Translations under genes and position numbers: made by a program
Shown: positions 57,801-59,440 of the stretch, one piece after another
Layout: every line of letters starts with the position of its first letter
How positions within the stretch are numbered: the first letter of the stretch is position 1
Source: Harmothoe impar
Taxonomy: Eukaryota > Annelida > Polychaeta > Phyllodocida > Polynoidae
DNA: 64,000 bases
Assembly: GCA_947462335.1 (NCBI GenBank)
Contig: OX381721.1
Location: 38,652,488 to 38,716,487, forward strand
Direction of reading: 5' to 3'
Notes under the pieces: generated by a model
Told to the model about the DNA's origin: nothing
The model's input: the letters and a program-made list of their open reading frames with translations, nothing else
The model's database searches: none

Positions 57801-58336
57801 GGTGACTGGTTCTCTATCTGTGTGTTTTCAGGCACATTGGCCCATATCAGAGCGGTGACCCTGCGGCCCGTACTAACGGCGTGTTACCACACAGCATGCC
57901 ACCCTCACTCTCATCCCTCCCTCCGGGGTACGAAGACGCCATCAAATCTAACCGCAGTCATCGCGACACCAACGGCAACCACGTTATCGTGGACGCCTCG
58001 AATATTCACGATGAGGACTCGAGACCAGACATGAACCGACCAAACGGGACCCTAGCACCGCTAGCTGTCCGCGAGACACCAACCGACCGATCCGAACGCC
58101 GCTCGAGGAAGAAAAAGAAGAAGAGGGAGCGAGCATCGGAGATGGGTAATTACGGGACGACGACCCTCGTTCTGGGATCTCCTCGTAAAGGCGTGGACCC
58201 CGTGCCGGCCAGTTCACTGGACCCGCGGCGGATACGGCCAAACCACGTCCCGATGAGCCAGCCCCTCCCGGAGCCCCAGGACAGCTCAGAGGACAACAGG
58301 AGCACCCGGAACAGTCACAGAATCTACATCCCATAA
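17044..58336 (+). CDS. transmembrane C-type lectin receptor with WSC domain inserted in CTLD1 (13 exons, 702 aa)
   Basis: Thirteen exons joined at GT-AG sites give one continuous frame of 2,109 nt including the stop; phases agree at all twelve junctions. Domains in order: signal peptide (1-21); first half of a C-type lectin-like domain (22-100); WSC domain (101-197); remainder of CTLD1 ending YLCDI (198-245); CTLD2 (246-404) with a QPD motif (NQPD) and a WSEVLC...YFCA end; Thr/Pro/Ala stalk (405-507); a TM helix of Val/Ile/Leu (508-530) followed by KKKKR; a 170-residue cytoplasmic tail with PPGY (PPxY type) and a basic cluster. QPD is linked in this family to galactose-type, calcium-dependent binding. 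The protein probably binds glycans at the cell surface. The true 5' UTR start and poly(A) site are not resolved. Introns carry most of the window's transposons. Confidence 0.87.
17691..17944. mobile_element. MITE with ~60-bp TIRs and TA flanks
   Basis: TACACAAAGAAAAGAAACAG at the left faces CTGTTTCTTTTCTCTGTGTA at the right. The arms extend inward through a GGAGTC...TTGCCTCCAGAATGA stretch, forming a near-perfect hairpin of about 254 bp in intron 1. TA flanks both ends, consistent with a mariner-like target. Confidence 0.7.
18242..18392. mobile_element. MITE family A, short copy
   Basis: Starts GGGAGTGG and ends CCACTCCC with the family core (GGTCGGCCGCGCTC, CCACCAACCCCCC) but lacks about half the length of the 320-bp copy. 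Confidence 0.7.
18890..19261. mobile_element. MITE family A copy interrupted by another MITE
   Basis: The family A core word GACCCCTTTGAGCTATAG is split: GACCCCTTT lies at about 18940 and TTTGAGCTATG resumes at about 19173. The right terminus (AACGATCACTCC) is at 19250-19261. The left terminus is eroded. Confidence 0.6.
18942..19174. mobile_element. nested MITE with long TIRs
   Basis: GGACTCCACTACGGCGACAC at the left faces GTGTCGCCCTAGTGGAGTCC at the right; the arms extend to about 80 bp through ACAGATACCTGCGAAACA and TTTGTTCTCAAATAGATCGC. It sits inside a family A copy, so it is younger. A TTT duplication is possible at the ends. Confidence 0.75.
20055..20861. mobile_element. MITE family G, copy interrupted by hAT-type MITE
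   Basis: Ends read TACCATAAAACCTCACGTAT and CGCGAGGTTTTACGGTA. The interior repeats GGCTTATAGGATCGGCCCAA. A 570-bp insertion (20139-20708) splits it. Other copies: 34063-34298, 60340-60564 and a decayed one near 29515-29720. Confidence 0.7.
20139..20708. mobile_element. hAT-type MITE with 8-bp target duplication
   Basis: TIRs TAGGGATGTCATTGACAT and ATGTCAATGACATCCCTA bound 570 bp of AT-rich DNA. The flanks are perfect 8-bp repeats GTCAGAGT (20131-20138 and 20709-20716). The 8-bp duplication is the hallmark of hAT elements. It carries no transposase ORF. Confidence 0.88.
21078..21275. mobile_element. MITE family A, diverged partial copy
   Basis: Contains the family core (TTTTTGGTCC with C-runs, GACCCCTTTGAGCTATAGTA) and a right end AACACTCCCT, but the left end is decayed. 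Confidence 0.6.
21280..21534. mobile_element. MITE family D, copy just upstream of exon 2
   Basis: GGTCACTCAAAAAAAAGCTC faces a TTTTTTTTGAGTGGC end, with the family word GGTGATGAGAAAC. The element ends 29 bp before exon 2, so it probably supplies the branch-point region and part of the upstream tract. Confidence 0.6.
21564..21706 (+). CDS. lectin receptor exon 2: CTLD1, first part
   Basis: Acceptor TTGTTACCAG, phase 1 in and phase 0 out (GTCAGT donor). Encodes the CTLD N-terminal portion with Cys-x3-Val-Cys, a Tyr/His strand and WNKAADACYLQGSLLV, the usual first helix with its conserved Cys. The donor is the first of an amplified set. Confidence 0.85.
21698..21949 (+). repeat. 21-bp minisatellite built on the exon 2 splice donor, 12 units
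   Basis: The unit CTCAAGGAAGTCAGTAAAAAC begins with the last nine bases of exon 2 and continues with its GTCAGT donor. Twelve units follow in tandem. The unit length is divisible by three and free of stops, so use of any downstream donor would add LKEVSKN-type heptads and keep phase 0. Confidence 0.9.
22378..22465 (+). pseudogene. partial duplicate of exon 2 (pseudo-exon)
   Basis: AAGGCGGCCGACGTTTGTTA onward aligns with the 3' 88 bases of exon 2 with scattered substitutions, ending in a duplicated donor (AAG followed by GTCAGTAAG). No acceptor precedes it, so it lacks the exon's 5' half. Confidence 0.75.
22466..22735 (+). repeat. second donor-derived 21-bp tandem array
   Basis: Follows the pseudo-exon and repeats CTCAAGGAAGTCAGTAAAAAC-like units about ten times, decaying further downstream to about 23000 (scattered AAGGTCAGTAAA words). 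Confidence 0.8.
23063..23156 (+). CDS. lectin receptor exon 3: CTLD1, middle
   Basis: Acceptor ACATTTCAG; phase 0 in, phase 1 out at GTAAGA. Encodes the VWLGG motif and ends in WRWLDG, the conserved CTLD strand before the long loop. The domain is interrupted here by exons 4-5. Confidence 0.85.
24169..24317 (+). CDS. lectin receptor exon 4: WSC domain, first half
   Basis: Acceptor TTACCACAG, phase 1 in, phase 0 out. Encodes VGYQGCF at the domain start and CVQACHNYTYAKLR, matching the WSC pattern of conserved cysteines and aromatic residues. The 3' end and its donor (AGG followed by GTAAAT) are repeated 17 more times downstream, so the exact donor used is uncertain; the first gives the best domain. 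Confidence 0.82.
24318..25250 (+). repeat. ~54-bp minisatellite built on the exon 4 donor, 17 extra units
   Basis: Each unit contains a G-run, CTGCCACAACTACACCTACG, CCAAACTAAGG and a GTAAATAC or GTAAGTAC donor, that is the end of exon 4 plus its splice donor. Lengths vary with the G-run, so some units keep and others break the reading frame. Confidence 0.92.
25251..26374 (+). other. rest of intron 4
   Basis: Pyrimidine-rich patches near 25615-25650 and a repeated GGTGCTGCTGTTGTATAA word (25576 and 25745). No coding signal. Confidence 0.4.
26375..26516 (+). CDS. lectin receptor exon 5: WSC domain, second half
   Basis: Acceptor CTGCTTTTCAG, phase 0 in, phase 1 out (AAAG before GTAACG). Encodes CTCTNRVQEY, CDDPCVGN and FTCGGGNNAEVYVSK, the typical WSC ending with C-x-G-G. 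Exons 4-5 form a symmetrical phase 1-1 cassette. Confidence 0.85.
26535..26680. repeat. family F repeat, copy 2
   Basis: GCATGATGTCTTAATGCATT, CATGATGCATGAATG and CCTTAAAGGGTTAA words as in 16015-16720. Confidence 0.55.
27070..28257 (+). repeat. 47-bp minisatellite built on the exon 6 acceptor, interrupted
   Basis: Units of AGAAGTTGGTCAGAAGTCCT, TTATCAATGCCTCTG and TTTGTCTCCAATAG run from about 27070 to 27840 and again from 28165 to the acceptor itself (CTGTTTGTCCCCAG before exon 6). The repeat therefore contains the polypyrimidine tract and AG of a 3' splice site. An unrelated stretch at about 27841-28160 interrupts it. Confidence 0.88.
28258..28401 (+). CDS. lectin receptor exon 6: CTLD1, last part
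   Basis: Phase 1 in and out (donor GTAGGT). Encodes LRWVPGTKLHN, the long-loop region, CGRLVW and ICNDDKRYLCDI, the conserved C-terminal CTLD strand with its disulphide cysteines. It resumes CTLD1 after the WSC insert. Confidence 0.85.
   Translation, partial: DCPSAGCRAPSSITGRTPVAAWCGPGTTTRPASTRASVMTTSATCVT
28678..28800 (+). pseudogene. 3' end of a non-LTR (LINE) retrotransposon ORF2
   Basis: The frame encodes AQSWNALLPHVRATETLGAF, then KSLVKKSLLE and stops at TAA (28798-28800). This SWN-LP ... F+-LK pattern is the usual C-terminus of CR1/L2-like reverse transcriptase ORFs. The presumed 3' tail extends to about 29215, where a duplicated AATCTCGTTCTTAAAA lies. Everything upstream of about 28560 is lost, typical of 5' truncation. 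Confidence 0.6.
29515..29725. repeat. decayed MITE family G copy
   Basis: Diverged TAAGCCACGGCTTGTAC and CGGCTTATAGAATTTTTCCA words match the family G core. Confidence 0.4.
30719..30877 (-). pseudogene. short basic ORF or exon inside the 3.1-kb element
   Basis: ATG at 30877 opens 52 codons starting MVRPKLPPGMVKTGAQRRAE, Lys/Arg-rich, and ends at TGA inside one of the 19-bp motifs. A splice acceptor (TTTGCAG) sits one base before the ATG, so the stretch might be an internal exon in another frame. Not recognised. Confidence 0.25.
31974..32197 (-). pseudogene. candidate 5' exon inside the 3.1-kb element
   Basis: On the minus strand an open frame from an ATG at 32197 encodes a Gly/Thr/Ser-rich peptide with KFGVGTRSAFLLPTGSGAHP and ends at a good donor (AAAG before GTAAGG). 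A TATA-like TATTTATAC lies nearby. It might begin the element's transposase gene; unproven. Confidence 0.25.
33189..33427. mobile_element. MITE family A copy
   Basis: Starts GGGAGTGATCATTTTTTATC, ends GATCTCTCCC, with the family core in diverged form. TA(A) flanks it. Confidence 0.7.
33463..33843 (+). mobile_element. solo LTR next to the exon 7 acceptor
   Basis: A 381-bp sequence begins TGTAACGACTAC and ends TATCACA, with CTAC on both sides (33459-33462, 33844-33847). It has a TATA box (TATAAAA, 33584-33590), a perfect palindrome around a CRE (GGGGTGTGACGTCACACCCC, 33554-33573) and AATAAA at 33770-33775. No internal region is present, so it is a solo LTR left by recombination. It is not similar to the LTR at 9923. 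It is in the sense of the host gene and ends 22 bp before exon 7. Confidence 0.82.
33866..34057 (+). CDS. lectin receptor exon 7: CTLD2, first part
   Basis: Acceptor CTCCTCCTACAG, phase 1 in and out (donor GTAAGT). Encodes CVYIGTSATTWYRAREEC and GGTLSMPTTDTQLDLIIEL, a typical CTLD first half. The MITE after the exon begins within the donor context. Confidence 0.85.
34063..34298. mobile_element. MITE family G, intact copy
   Basis: Begins TACCGTCAAACCTCGCGTAT, five bases into intron 7, and ends AGGTTTTACGGTA. GGCTTATAGGATCGGCCCA occurs twice inside. Confidence 0.75.
34986..35401 (+). repeat. left TIR with E-box/ETS/CRE arrays
   Basis: After the AGTAGT terminus come CCAATCAGAGGCC and about nine copies of GACCGGAAGTGAC, many preceded by TCACGTG and followed by GTCATATGACC. 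These match E-box, ETS and CRE consensus sites. The right TIR (44011-44426) mirrors it with small indels. Confidence 0.9.
35402..36052. repeat. expanded, purine-rich inner part of the left arm
   Basis: Holds GGA repeats (35481-35523), a long G-run tract (35664-35820) able to form G-quadruplexes, and a hairpin with arms ACGCTTCTTCCTCTCGAGAG and its complement (about 35868-35902). The inner 36010-36046 stretch pairs again with 43881-43925, so homology of the two arms resumes after this asymmetrical expansion. Confidence 0.65.
36053..36793 (-). CDS. tandem death-domain protein of the Polinton-type element
   Basis: A 246-aa intact ORF starts with ATGG at 36793. Residues 51-130 and 149-237 each read as a death domain. 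The first has LGKELSGCWRELGSSLKV and FRVWWGE; the second LGRRLGSRWKEVGDHLKLS, then FRVLKMWQDK and FELLRVLTEDMGKFDLGIAI. These match the six-helix pattern with Trp in helix 2, MLxxW in helix 4 and the helix 5-6 LxxxGxxDLA-like end. Death domains mediate homotypic assembly in apoptotic and innate immune signalling; amphioxus has many such genes. No kinase, caspase or TIR domain accompanies it. As an isolated double adaptor it may act as a decoy in host death signalling; that is inference. It is transcribed divergently from the PC4-like gene. Confidence 0.78.
   Translation of the reverse strand: MAQAIPLSSSPSPPCPPEKKLMRLDDVRRARQTDGENREVGQRRLAYSDALLRQLGKELSGCWRELGSSLKVTAARMDALVERSVKTPEELCTAMFRVWWGETPHRHRWGELGRVFTRIRRVELLAQWMSLLHRQGLDFENPDSRAMHKHLGTLGRRLGSRWKEVGDHLKLSPERLDKIAEECEYGGSPAEWAFRVLKMWQDKADGAGGTPFELLRVLTEDMGKFDLGIAILLDFIKQETTRTTDM
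36794..37870. promoter_or_regulatory. divergent promoter region of the Polinton-type element
   Basis: Between the two divergent genes lie a GGC-repeat tract (36806-36870, 5' leader of the death-domain gene) and a tandem duplication of about 165 bp (about 37427-37583 and 37592-37765, sharing AATCCTTTATACAGCTAA and GCTGAACAGGGTGGTAAG). A TATA box (GTATATAAGG, 37804-37813) stands about 60 bp before the PC4-like ATG. No ORF of note. Confidence 0.65.
37871..39484 (+). CDS. low-complexity protein with two C-terminal PC4-like units
   Basis: The frame opens slightly upstream, but ATG at 37871 has an ideal context (ACCACCATGAG) and lies downstream of a TATA box, giving 537 aa. The N-terminal two thirds is Ser-, Ala-, Thr- and Glu/Gln-repeat, from AGT, GCT and GAG triplet expansions. 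A basic stretch (KKRKIQEKER) near residue 370 could be an NLS. The last 90 residues contain VYAAVSYYSGKNLVHVRKYE then QQGVTLSARALKEL, matching the four-strand-plus-helix signature of PC4/Sub1 single-stranded-DNA-binding domains. Residues about 390-450 (LTLEIWED ... LTRSKRVHFTADALRELI) look like a second, diverged unit. Role inferred: ssDNA-binding partner of the element's polymerase, or transcription cofactor. Confidence 0.68.
   Translation: MSKRQHLAPSKNKKTTRNSARLASVPPLATENETTAAAAWSYHPPAVASARGSSSSSSSSSSSSSTSSSSSSSSGSSTTGSSRRASDVVTLATVHVAAKRAAAATAAPPAGDPRAAAAAPAAAAAPATAAPATAAPAEAAAPATVASAAAAAAAAASAAPAATATTTDDNAPGTAQYWQPGFYLPTTVDDFDDLPHVAQPLSSTTTSTDALDAARAESDSYSDTQPLNREEEEEEEEEEQQQQGETENDADDEAYEQPEGKGVGGTFFGSPLRPFDLTSTSSAPSGPWRLPSPPPYEGGGASSSTATLSTDGVWLLCSNNEASDTTSADAAPAIGSAADSAHADGVTHPAGVKRSKVSSRTTRPSKKRKIQEKERDGREEAEKTFSRLLGLEFCLDGALTLEIWEDVARLSRRPRYTKDGQVKEASLTRSKRVHFTADALRELIARIADIRAVVRIRDTAAAQGRPNHTPWFAVLDEEGEVYAAVSYYSGKNLVHVRKYEGPDKKPTQQGVTLSARALKELDDKTEIILKYLGIDSE
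38026..38365 (+). repeat. AGT and GCT triplet repeats in coding sequence
   Basis: AGT-type repeats (38026-38116) encode poly-Ser and GCT-type repeats (38160-38365) poly-Ala in the PC4-like gene; a GAG/CAG tract follows at 38560-38600. All are in frame. Confidence 0.85.
39575..39635 (+). repeat. GATA microsatellite
   Basis: Imperfect (GATA)n between the PC4-like and polymerase genes. Confidence 0.85.
39669..43793 (+). CDS. protein-primed family B DNA polymerase of the Polinton-type element
   Basis: 1,374 aa from the ATG at 39669. N-terminus: a C2H2-like finger (CEKC ... HERHVENC), then CPLCGEGDC. Near residue 231 stands DNLCIFRCISFH, a motif I associate with Polinton-type polymerases, and near 347 a second finger (CCKCKAAF ... 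RHRNQ). Exonuclease motifs: ExoI IAFDFEAF (about 411), ExoII GFNSGRYDLNLIK (about 547), ExoIII YNNKDVKPF (about 680). Polymerase motifs: A LGLDANSLYLRC (about 785), B KLMGNATYGKT (about 1090), C QMDTDSLYM (about 1188) and NPKTY (about 1284). All catalytic Asp residues appear intact. The long A-to-B distance fits TPR1/TPR2 insertions of protein-primed enzymes. A poly(A) signal (AATAAA) follows the stop closely. It would replicate the linear element from its TIRs; the terminal protein is not identified. Confidence 0.92.
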   Translation: MTQYVCEKCFKMFKRPYNHERHVENCRVVPKFCPLCGEGDCRKIACRRESLDGVTVPLRICAVPNGEETFTANWPAIQTGVRMHGTRVSVTNFRLPTGELSDAVDTMRRIHLTQRFRYKVGFSVGLLLQHREDKSKLRYFHASQNNATLIQPLPTITNSETLEELLSKMENTVACEEVRKLCDADTKWHVLFPTNLNICVYMGPGEFPIGGRITQAGRVGKRSGVLDFPNKDNLCIFRCISFHLYNTSKRASDLLRQFCPAATPESFPGLNIRDLPALENLFDVQIAVYTASRQVPGRKLRRRVTLIRPPSRTLAARGKVNLHLTAKGGLHVSLVTDFNAYAGIYECCKCKAAFTTEFLLKRHRNQLSSCRQVKLRYVGGIYQNSRTIFEALADFSIFPPDGHSGIYPYKIAFDFEAFFRPCKEPSTEHVSLLWDHVPLSASVASDFPGWEGPVCFVRESDADSDPLLDRVLNHINENAKVIGEAVLELYRPTLAKLDAAIGEALLLEEATFTPSPGGFAAAQTRHPLVQLKKRLLRYIRQAPVVGFNSGRYDLNLIKIRLHSFFASGDRRNQEFSVIKRSNQYLAVYTQHTVFLDVVNYLAPGYNYATYLRAFTRNEEKGHFPYEWMTSTRKLANRTLPPRSAFDSELTGVKMSESDYAACQKVWSDEKMQTMEDYLIHYNNKDVKPFIEALKNHAKFFQDRGIDMLKDGVSLAGLTLRFLFQNLEDAFTTFPQFDAVLHALIKENLVGGPSIIFHRFHEKGTTRIREHKYGEEARPCQHILGLDANSLYLRCMSEAHCTGYYAVRRPETEFKPEIRQRNSHSALEWLRFVEHDRDVKLRHALNGGEMVVGCRRIRVDGFHAASNTVFQFHGCWFHAHECIPSHRYQCASLREERRDRTTRVSAYLKALGHKLVVVWECEWREMKRRDERVKASQQRWKVDALKVSRNAMSESDILSAVKEEKMFGLVQVDITTPPHLRDYFEEMTPVFKNATVSKSDIGPHMSDFAQEEKLLNTPQRCLIGSYHGKNILLGTPLLKWYLEHGLIVTKVQLVVEYLPKRSFAGFADEVTAARRRGDVNENEKILSDCYKLMGNATYGKTICNKEKHTAVRYTDSRKFELLANSWRFKKASELSSDLFEVELQPKTVNNNLPIQIGFMVYQYAKLKMLEFTYDFLDRFVDRRDYALCQMDTDSLYMALSGDTLDDLVKPRLRETYFREKRKWLPTAVCDDHLELFVKTKTERVREWCPPPGGCCERRYLHDLRTSGLMKAEWEGDGILSLNPKTYICYDRVSDTGERKSKKWSAKGVQKKQNPQEPDDFLDVLRQRKTLIAVNRNFKVVRNKMVTYTIEKDGVRYLYYKRRVHSDGVTTSPLEI
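44011..44426 (-). repeat. right TIR with E-box/ETS/CRE arrays
   Basis: Reverse complement of the left TIR; ends ...CATACTATACTACT. Carries a direct duplication of a segment with GGTTACCCAGAATGCACCAC that the left arm lacks in this form. Confidence 0.9.
44660..44995. mobile_element. MITE family D copy, left end eroded
   Basis: Core words ATTGGCATGTTTGGCATCAA, CCTTGGTGATGAGAAAC and a right end TTTTATTGAGTGGCCTA match the family D copy at 49608. Confidence 0.55.
45324..45425 (+). CDS. lectin receptor exon 8: CTLD2, middle
   Basis: Acceptor TGTTATTTCAG, phase 1 in and out. Encodes VELWVGLSRHYFLWL, the WVGL core strand. Its donor (AAAG before GTAGCT) starts the array below. Confidence 0.83.
45425..46236 (+). 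repeat. 29-bp minisatellite built on the exon 8 donor, ~28 units
   Basis: Units GGTATCTAGGCACTTATCAT plus GTAACTCAA start exactly at the exon 8 donor; nearly every unit carries an AAG-GTATCT or AAG-GTAGCT junction that resembles a splice donor. The array resumes as two or three units after the insertion at 46237-47100. Confidence 0.93.
46237..46899 (-). pseudogene. retroelement-like ORF fragment: zinc ribbon plus coiled coil
   Basis: On the minus strand ATGG at 46899 opens about 221 codons before the frame runs into the minisatellite. Residues 5-22 form a zinc ribbon (CKHCGFDFDLRKRKCPQC). Residues about 60-105 are a coiled coil (LDLAEEKHSLLLQKQDLQKL), followed by a Gln/Ser/Ala/Gly-rich region. 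I do not recognise the family; ORF1/Gag of a retroelement or a transposon accessory protein are both possible. The fragment with its leader lies within the exon 8 donor array, so it inserted after the array formed; the 3' part is missing. Confidence 0.5.
47100..47270 (+). repeat. TA microsatellites and residual 29-bp units
   Basis: Two (TA)n tracts (about 47100-47112 and 47172-47192) alternate with leftover units of the exon 8 donor array and GAAATTGGTGAAAT words. Confidence 0.7.
47336..47440. mobile_element. MITE family C, single end
   Basis: CCCGGTCAAAGA-type units followed by a TCATGAGACACTGCCATAT end, matching one terminus of the copies at 49066 and 55730. Confidence 0.5.
47796..47978 (+). 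CDS. lectin receptor exon 9: CTLD2, last part with QPD
   Basis: Acceptor CTCCCCCTGTAG, phase 1 in and out. Encodes YTNFAPNQPDPNKNYC and WSEVLCVEKKAYFCAY. QPD is the galactose-type calcium-site motif; the usual WND is WSE here, so calcium binding is uncertain. The donor region GTAAGGTATTAGTAAGACATTAG shows a small local duplication too. Confidence 0.87.
48325..48910 (+). repeat. ~60-bp tandem repeat (family F related), about nine units
   Basis: Units combine AAGTCATGATGCATGAATGC, ATCACTGTGTAGTTGAAGCA and GTCCTTAAAGGGTTAG. Diverged but regularly spaced. Confidence 0.8.
49066..49569. mobile_element. MITE family C with tandem-repeat TIRs
   Basis: Left ATATGGCTGAGTCTCACGAC and right GTCGTGAGACTGAGCCATAT. 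Both arms continue with three or four tandem units of GTCTTTGACCGGGTGAC in opposing orientation. No ORF. Confidence 0.82.
49608..49981. mobile_element. MITE family D, full copy
   Basis: AGGCCACTCAAAATAAAAGT and TTTTTTTGAGTGGCCT ends; subterminal TTTTCATCACCAAGG and GGTGATGAGAAACC. TA flanks are possible. Confidence 0.7.
50211..50529. mobile_element. MITE family A, full copy
   Basis: About 319 bp, GGGAGTGGTC ... GACCACTCCC, inverted relative to copy 1 in core orientation, with TTA on both sides. Confidence 0.85.
50706..50870 (+). CDS. lectin receptor exon 10: Thr/Pro/Ala stalk
   Basis: Acceptor CTCCTTGTAG, phase 1 in and out at GTAAGT. Encodes poly-Thr with PAPTPAPTPAPP, a likely O-glycosylated stalk, from ACA/ACC repeats. 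Confidence 0.82.
51441..51751. mobile_element. MITE family B, short copy
   Basis: GGGACAAACCTGCGGAGTCA and TGACTCTGCAGGTTCGTCCC ends, subterminal CTAGACGC..GCCCATTCT. About 311 bp. Confidence 0.78.
52282..52470 (+). mobile_element. tRNA-derived SINE, plus copy
   Basis: GGATAGGGTTGTGGTTAGGA (A-box-like) and a B box GTTCAAATCC at 52336-52345 stand about 50 bp apart, followed by a non-tRNA body. The same body occurs inverted at 52712-52918. Confidence 0.65.
52545..52622 (-). repeat. tRNA-like sequence (SINE head or tRNA pseudogene)
   Basis: On the minus strand: TAGCTCAACCAAGAGAGC (D arm), an anticodon-like arm around ACTCCCAA, and a T arm CCGGGTTCGGTTCTTGG. The acceptor stem pairs poorly, so it is not called as a functional tRNA. 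Confidence 0.5.
52712..52918 (-). mobile_element. tRNA-derived SINE, minus copy
   Basis: Inverted copy of 52282-52470; B box reads GGATTTGAAC on plus at 52843-52852. The two can fold into a long hairpin in the transcript. Confidence 0.65.
53660..54268. mobile_element. MITE with CCAGGGATGAAAGTC ends
   Basis: CCAGGGATGAAAGTC at the left faces GACTTTCATCCCTGG at the right, with subterminal AAAAACTTGAAG on both sides; about 609 bp, no ORF. Confidence 0.72.
54269..55093 (+). other. rest of intron 10
   Basis: No gene. Contains TGCAGGACCGG-type words (54713, 54969) and their inverted relatives near 50600, a decayed dispersed repeat about ratios of the same family. Confidence 0.35.
55094..55237 (+). 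CDS. lectin receptor exon 11: stalk, Ala/Thr/Gly-rich
   Basis: Acceptor GCATTGGCAG, phase 1 in and out at GTACGT. Encodes a stalk with NDTSS and NTTT (N-glycosylation sequons) and GGLQVGYI before the membrane. Confidence 0.83.
55354..55590. mobile_element. MITE family A, right end truncated
   Basis: Starts GGGAGTGGTCATTTTTTAAC, core intact, lost after GAGGGGTCCAAATTTG. Confidence 0.78.
55730..56101. mobile_element. MITE family C, second full copy
   Basis: ATATGGCTGTGTCTCACGAC and GTCGTGAGACACAGCCATAT ends with tandem GTCTCTGACCGGGTGCC units (six left, four right). The unit differs from that in 49066-49569 by homogenised changes (CTC for CTT, GCC for GAC). Confidence 0.82.
56102..56273. mobile_element. 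MITE family D, half copy
   Basis: Core ATTGGCATATCTGGTACCAA and right end TTTTTGAGTGACCTA match family D; the left half is missing where family C inserted. Confidence 0.5.
56745..56995. repeat. family F repeat, copy 4
   Basis: TTAACCCTTCAAGGAGGAAT, GTGCATTGGTGCATCATGCC and CATCATGCCGTCCTTAAAGG words in an imperfect palindrome. Confidence 0.6.
57216..57297 (+). CDS. lectin receptor exon 12: transmembrane helix
   Basis: Acceptor TTTTTTTGCAG, phase 1 in, phase 2 out at GTAGGT. Encodes about 22 uninterrupted hydrophobic residues (VVIVIVIVLIIIGLI...) then LKKKKR, the positive-inside stop-transfer signal of a type I protein. Confidence 0.9.
57832..58336 (+). CDS. lectin receptor exon 13: cytoplasmic tail and stop
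   Basis: Acceptor GTGTTTTCAG, phase 2 in. Encodes SLPPGYEDAI with a PPxY motif (binding site type for WW domains such as those of Nedd4-like ligases), a basic RRSRKKKKKRER cluster and a Pro/Ser-rich end, stopping at TAA 58334-58336. No ITIM or ITAM is visible. Confidence 0.87.
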
Positions 58337-58378
58337 ACAGGAGCACACGGAACAGTCACAGAATCTACATCCCATAAA
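58299..58378 (+). repeat. ~40-bp tandem duplication across the stop codon
   Basis: AGGAGCACCCGGAACAGTCA ... CATCCCATAAA is repeated directly, with one change (ACC to ACA), so the last twelve codons and stop are followed by a second copy in the 3' UTR. Confidence 0.92.
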
Positions 58379-58439
58379 GCCATTAAAACCCTGGGTATTG
58401 ACACTATTGGAACTATCATAATTGGGGTTATAGATGGGG

Positions 58440-58885
58440 GCAGGGGTCTCCACGTCGCATGTCGATTTTGAGAAATGGGGCCCTTGATGGGGGGGTCCCC
58501 ATGTCGCATGTCAATTTTAAGAAATGGCCATGTCGCATGTCTATGTCGCTTAAAAATGCTCATGTCCCATGTCGATTTTAAGAACTGTCCATGTCCCATG
58601 TCACTATCTTTTTAAGCCTCATGTCGCATGTCACTAGGCCTCATGTCGCATGTCAAATTTAAGAAATGCCCATGTCGCCATGTTCAATTTAGGGGTCTAG
58701 GGCCATAGAAATGGCCATGTCGCCTGTCACTTAAATTCCCATGTTGCATGTCGCTTCTAAGAACATGCCATATCCTATGTCGAAATGACCCATGTCATGT
58801 CACTTATTTTTTGCCTCATGTCACTAAGCTCCATGTTGAATGTCGATTTTAAGAAAAGACCATGTCGCAATGTCGATTTCCGGGG
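58440..58885 (+). repeat. CATGTCG-type degenerate repeat in the 3' flank
   Basis: Irregular units of CATGTCGCATGTCGATTTTA plus AGAAATG; the inverted relative lies at 13557-13755 and a short one at 59505-59575. No poly(A) signal of the lectin gene is evident before it. Confidence 0.75.
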
Positions 58886-59134
58886 TCCACCACCAAATAA
58901 TACCAGTTAAAAAAAGAAGTGCACGGGGATGAGGGTGTGTCTTCAGATGTTCGCCTGAGACCTAAAATGACCAAATTTATTGGTGACCAAAAATGTCTAG
59001 GGTCGGTGCAGCTTTTCTTATATAATCTTGTATATTATCAAAGTAACCTTATAAATGTAGATGTAATTGTATATTGCTATAGGAGTAGGGACTGTCATAT
59101 ACAGCACCTAACCCCAGACACACAGAATAGCCTA

Positions 59135-59440
59135 ATGGAGTGGTCATTCTTTAACAACAGGGGGGTTTGGTGGATTTTTGTCGAAAAAGAATTGGTCCCC
59201 CCACGGGAAGGGTCAACATATTTTTGGTTCCCCCCTCAGGCTAGTTGAAATTGAGCGCAGCCGACCCCTTTGAGCTATAGTAACATGCTTTTTCGTTAAA
59301 AAGGGGTGCAATTTTTTTGGTCCTCCTCAAGAAAGGTCCTAATCTTTTTGGCCGACCCCTTCAAGGGGTCCAAATTTTGTTGGTCCCCCCTCCCCAAAAT
59401 CCACCATCCCCCCCCCCCGTTGTAAAAAAATGAACATCCC
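59135..59440. mobile_element. MITE family A copy
   Basis: TGGAGTGGTCATTCTTTAAC ... AAAATGAACATCCCC with TAAT on both sides; core intact. Confidence 0.8.
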
